Position numbers and translations under genes: made by a program. The notes below the pieces were generated by a model. That model saw nothing but the letters and a program-made list of their open reading frames with translations. It had not been told where the DNA came from and did no database searches. Source: Thermococcus celer Vu 13 = JCM 8558 (GTDB lineage: Archaea; Methanobacteriota_B; Thermococci; Thermococcales; Thermococcaceae). Taken from it: a stretch of 64,000 nucleotides of DNA. Within the stretch, counting starts at the first letter, position 1. Every line of letters starts with the position of its first letter. The DNA lies in NCBI RefSeq assembly GCF_002214365.1, contig NZ_CP014854.1:1802820-1866819 (forward strand). The letters run 5' to 3'. This document shows, one piece after another, positions 63,976 to 64,000 of this stretch.

Positions 63976-64000
63976 TACTATTTGAAATCCGGAGACGGTC

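Overview
This window is chromosomal DNA of a hyperthermophilic euryarchaeon of the order Thermococcales, most likely a relatively GC-rich Thermococcus. The evidence is the fused single-chain RNA polymerase B subunit beside A', A'' and H, the archaeal gene order rpoH-rpoB-rpoA1-rpoA2-eL30-nusA-uS12-uS7, the P-stalk cluster (uL11, uL1, uL10, P1) joined to spt5, secE and ftsZ, and a hexameric-type glutamate dehydrogenase of the Thermococcus/Pyrococcus type. Strong TATA boxes, GGAGGTG ribosome binding sites and CCA-encoded tRNA genes agree with this. No rRNA, CRISPR array, replication origin or intact provirus is visible.

Layout. 1-7.4 kb: two MFS transporters, two tandem glycerophosphodiester phosphodiesterases, a PrsW-type membrane protease, a lipoprotein, a metallophosphoesterase and a HAD phosphatase. 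7.5-10.3 kb: both subunits of glycine decarboxylase. 10.4-11.1 kb: three tRNA genes with repeated sequence around them. 11.1-15.7 kb: ribosomal stalk, elongation, secretion and division operon on the minus strand. 15.7-22.7 kb: D-aminoacyl-tRNA deacylase, an AT-richer TAXI-type TRAP transporter operon with a palindromic operator, a class III signal peptide miniprotein, a fucose-isomerase-like enzyme and an RNA-ligase partner protein. 22.7-23.8 kb: two tRNAs and 660 bp of repeats. 23.8-26.3 kb: Nre repair factor and an alkaline-phosphatase-superfamily enzyme. 26.3-35.8 kb: RNA polymerase and ribosomal operon. 36-41.6 kb: a tRNA-linked repeat, ribose-5-phosphate isomerase, a threonine synthase fused to a winged helix, the termination factor FttA and a proteasome beta subunit. 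41.7-50.3 kb: a degenerate P-loop/deoxyribosyltransferase-like fusion, glutamate dehydrogenase, an NSS amino acid transporter with its small subunit, an orphan PII protein and a GH57 branching enzyme. 50.5-61.7 kb: RqcH, NikR, TrpB2, RNase P Rpp30, an exosome-linked protein, eL15, prolidase and LeuRS. 61.7-64 kb: a decayed insertion sequence and a large secreted protein of unknown function.

Most of the window is housekeeping information processing (transcription, its termination, translation, ribosome rescue, tRNA quality control) together with amino acid catabolism suited to a peptide fermenter (glycine cleavage, glutamate dehydrogenase, prolidase, threonine synthase, NSS importer). The most unusual signal is a family of structured non-coding repeats. 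They lie immediately downstream of several unrelated tRNA genes, always in the same orientation to the tRNA, and their hairpins keep pairing while the sequence changes. A degenerate-Walker/deoxyribosyltransferase fusion, an operator-controlled TAXI transporter, a leader with mutually exclusive hairpins before the NSS transporter and an unknown secreted protein are the other leads.
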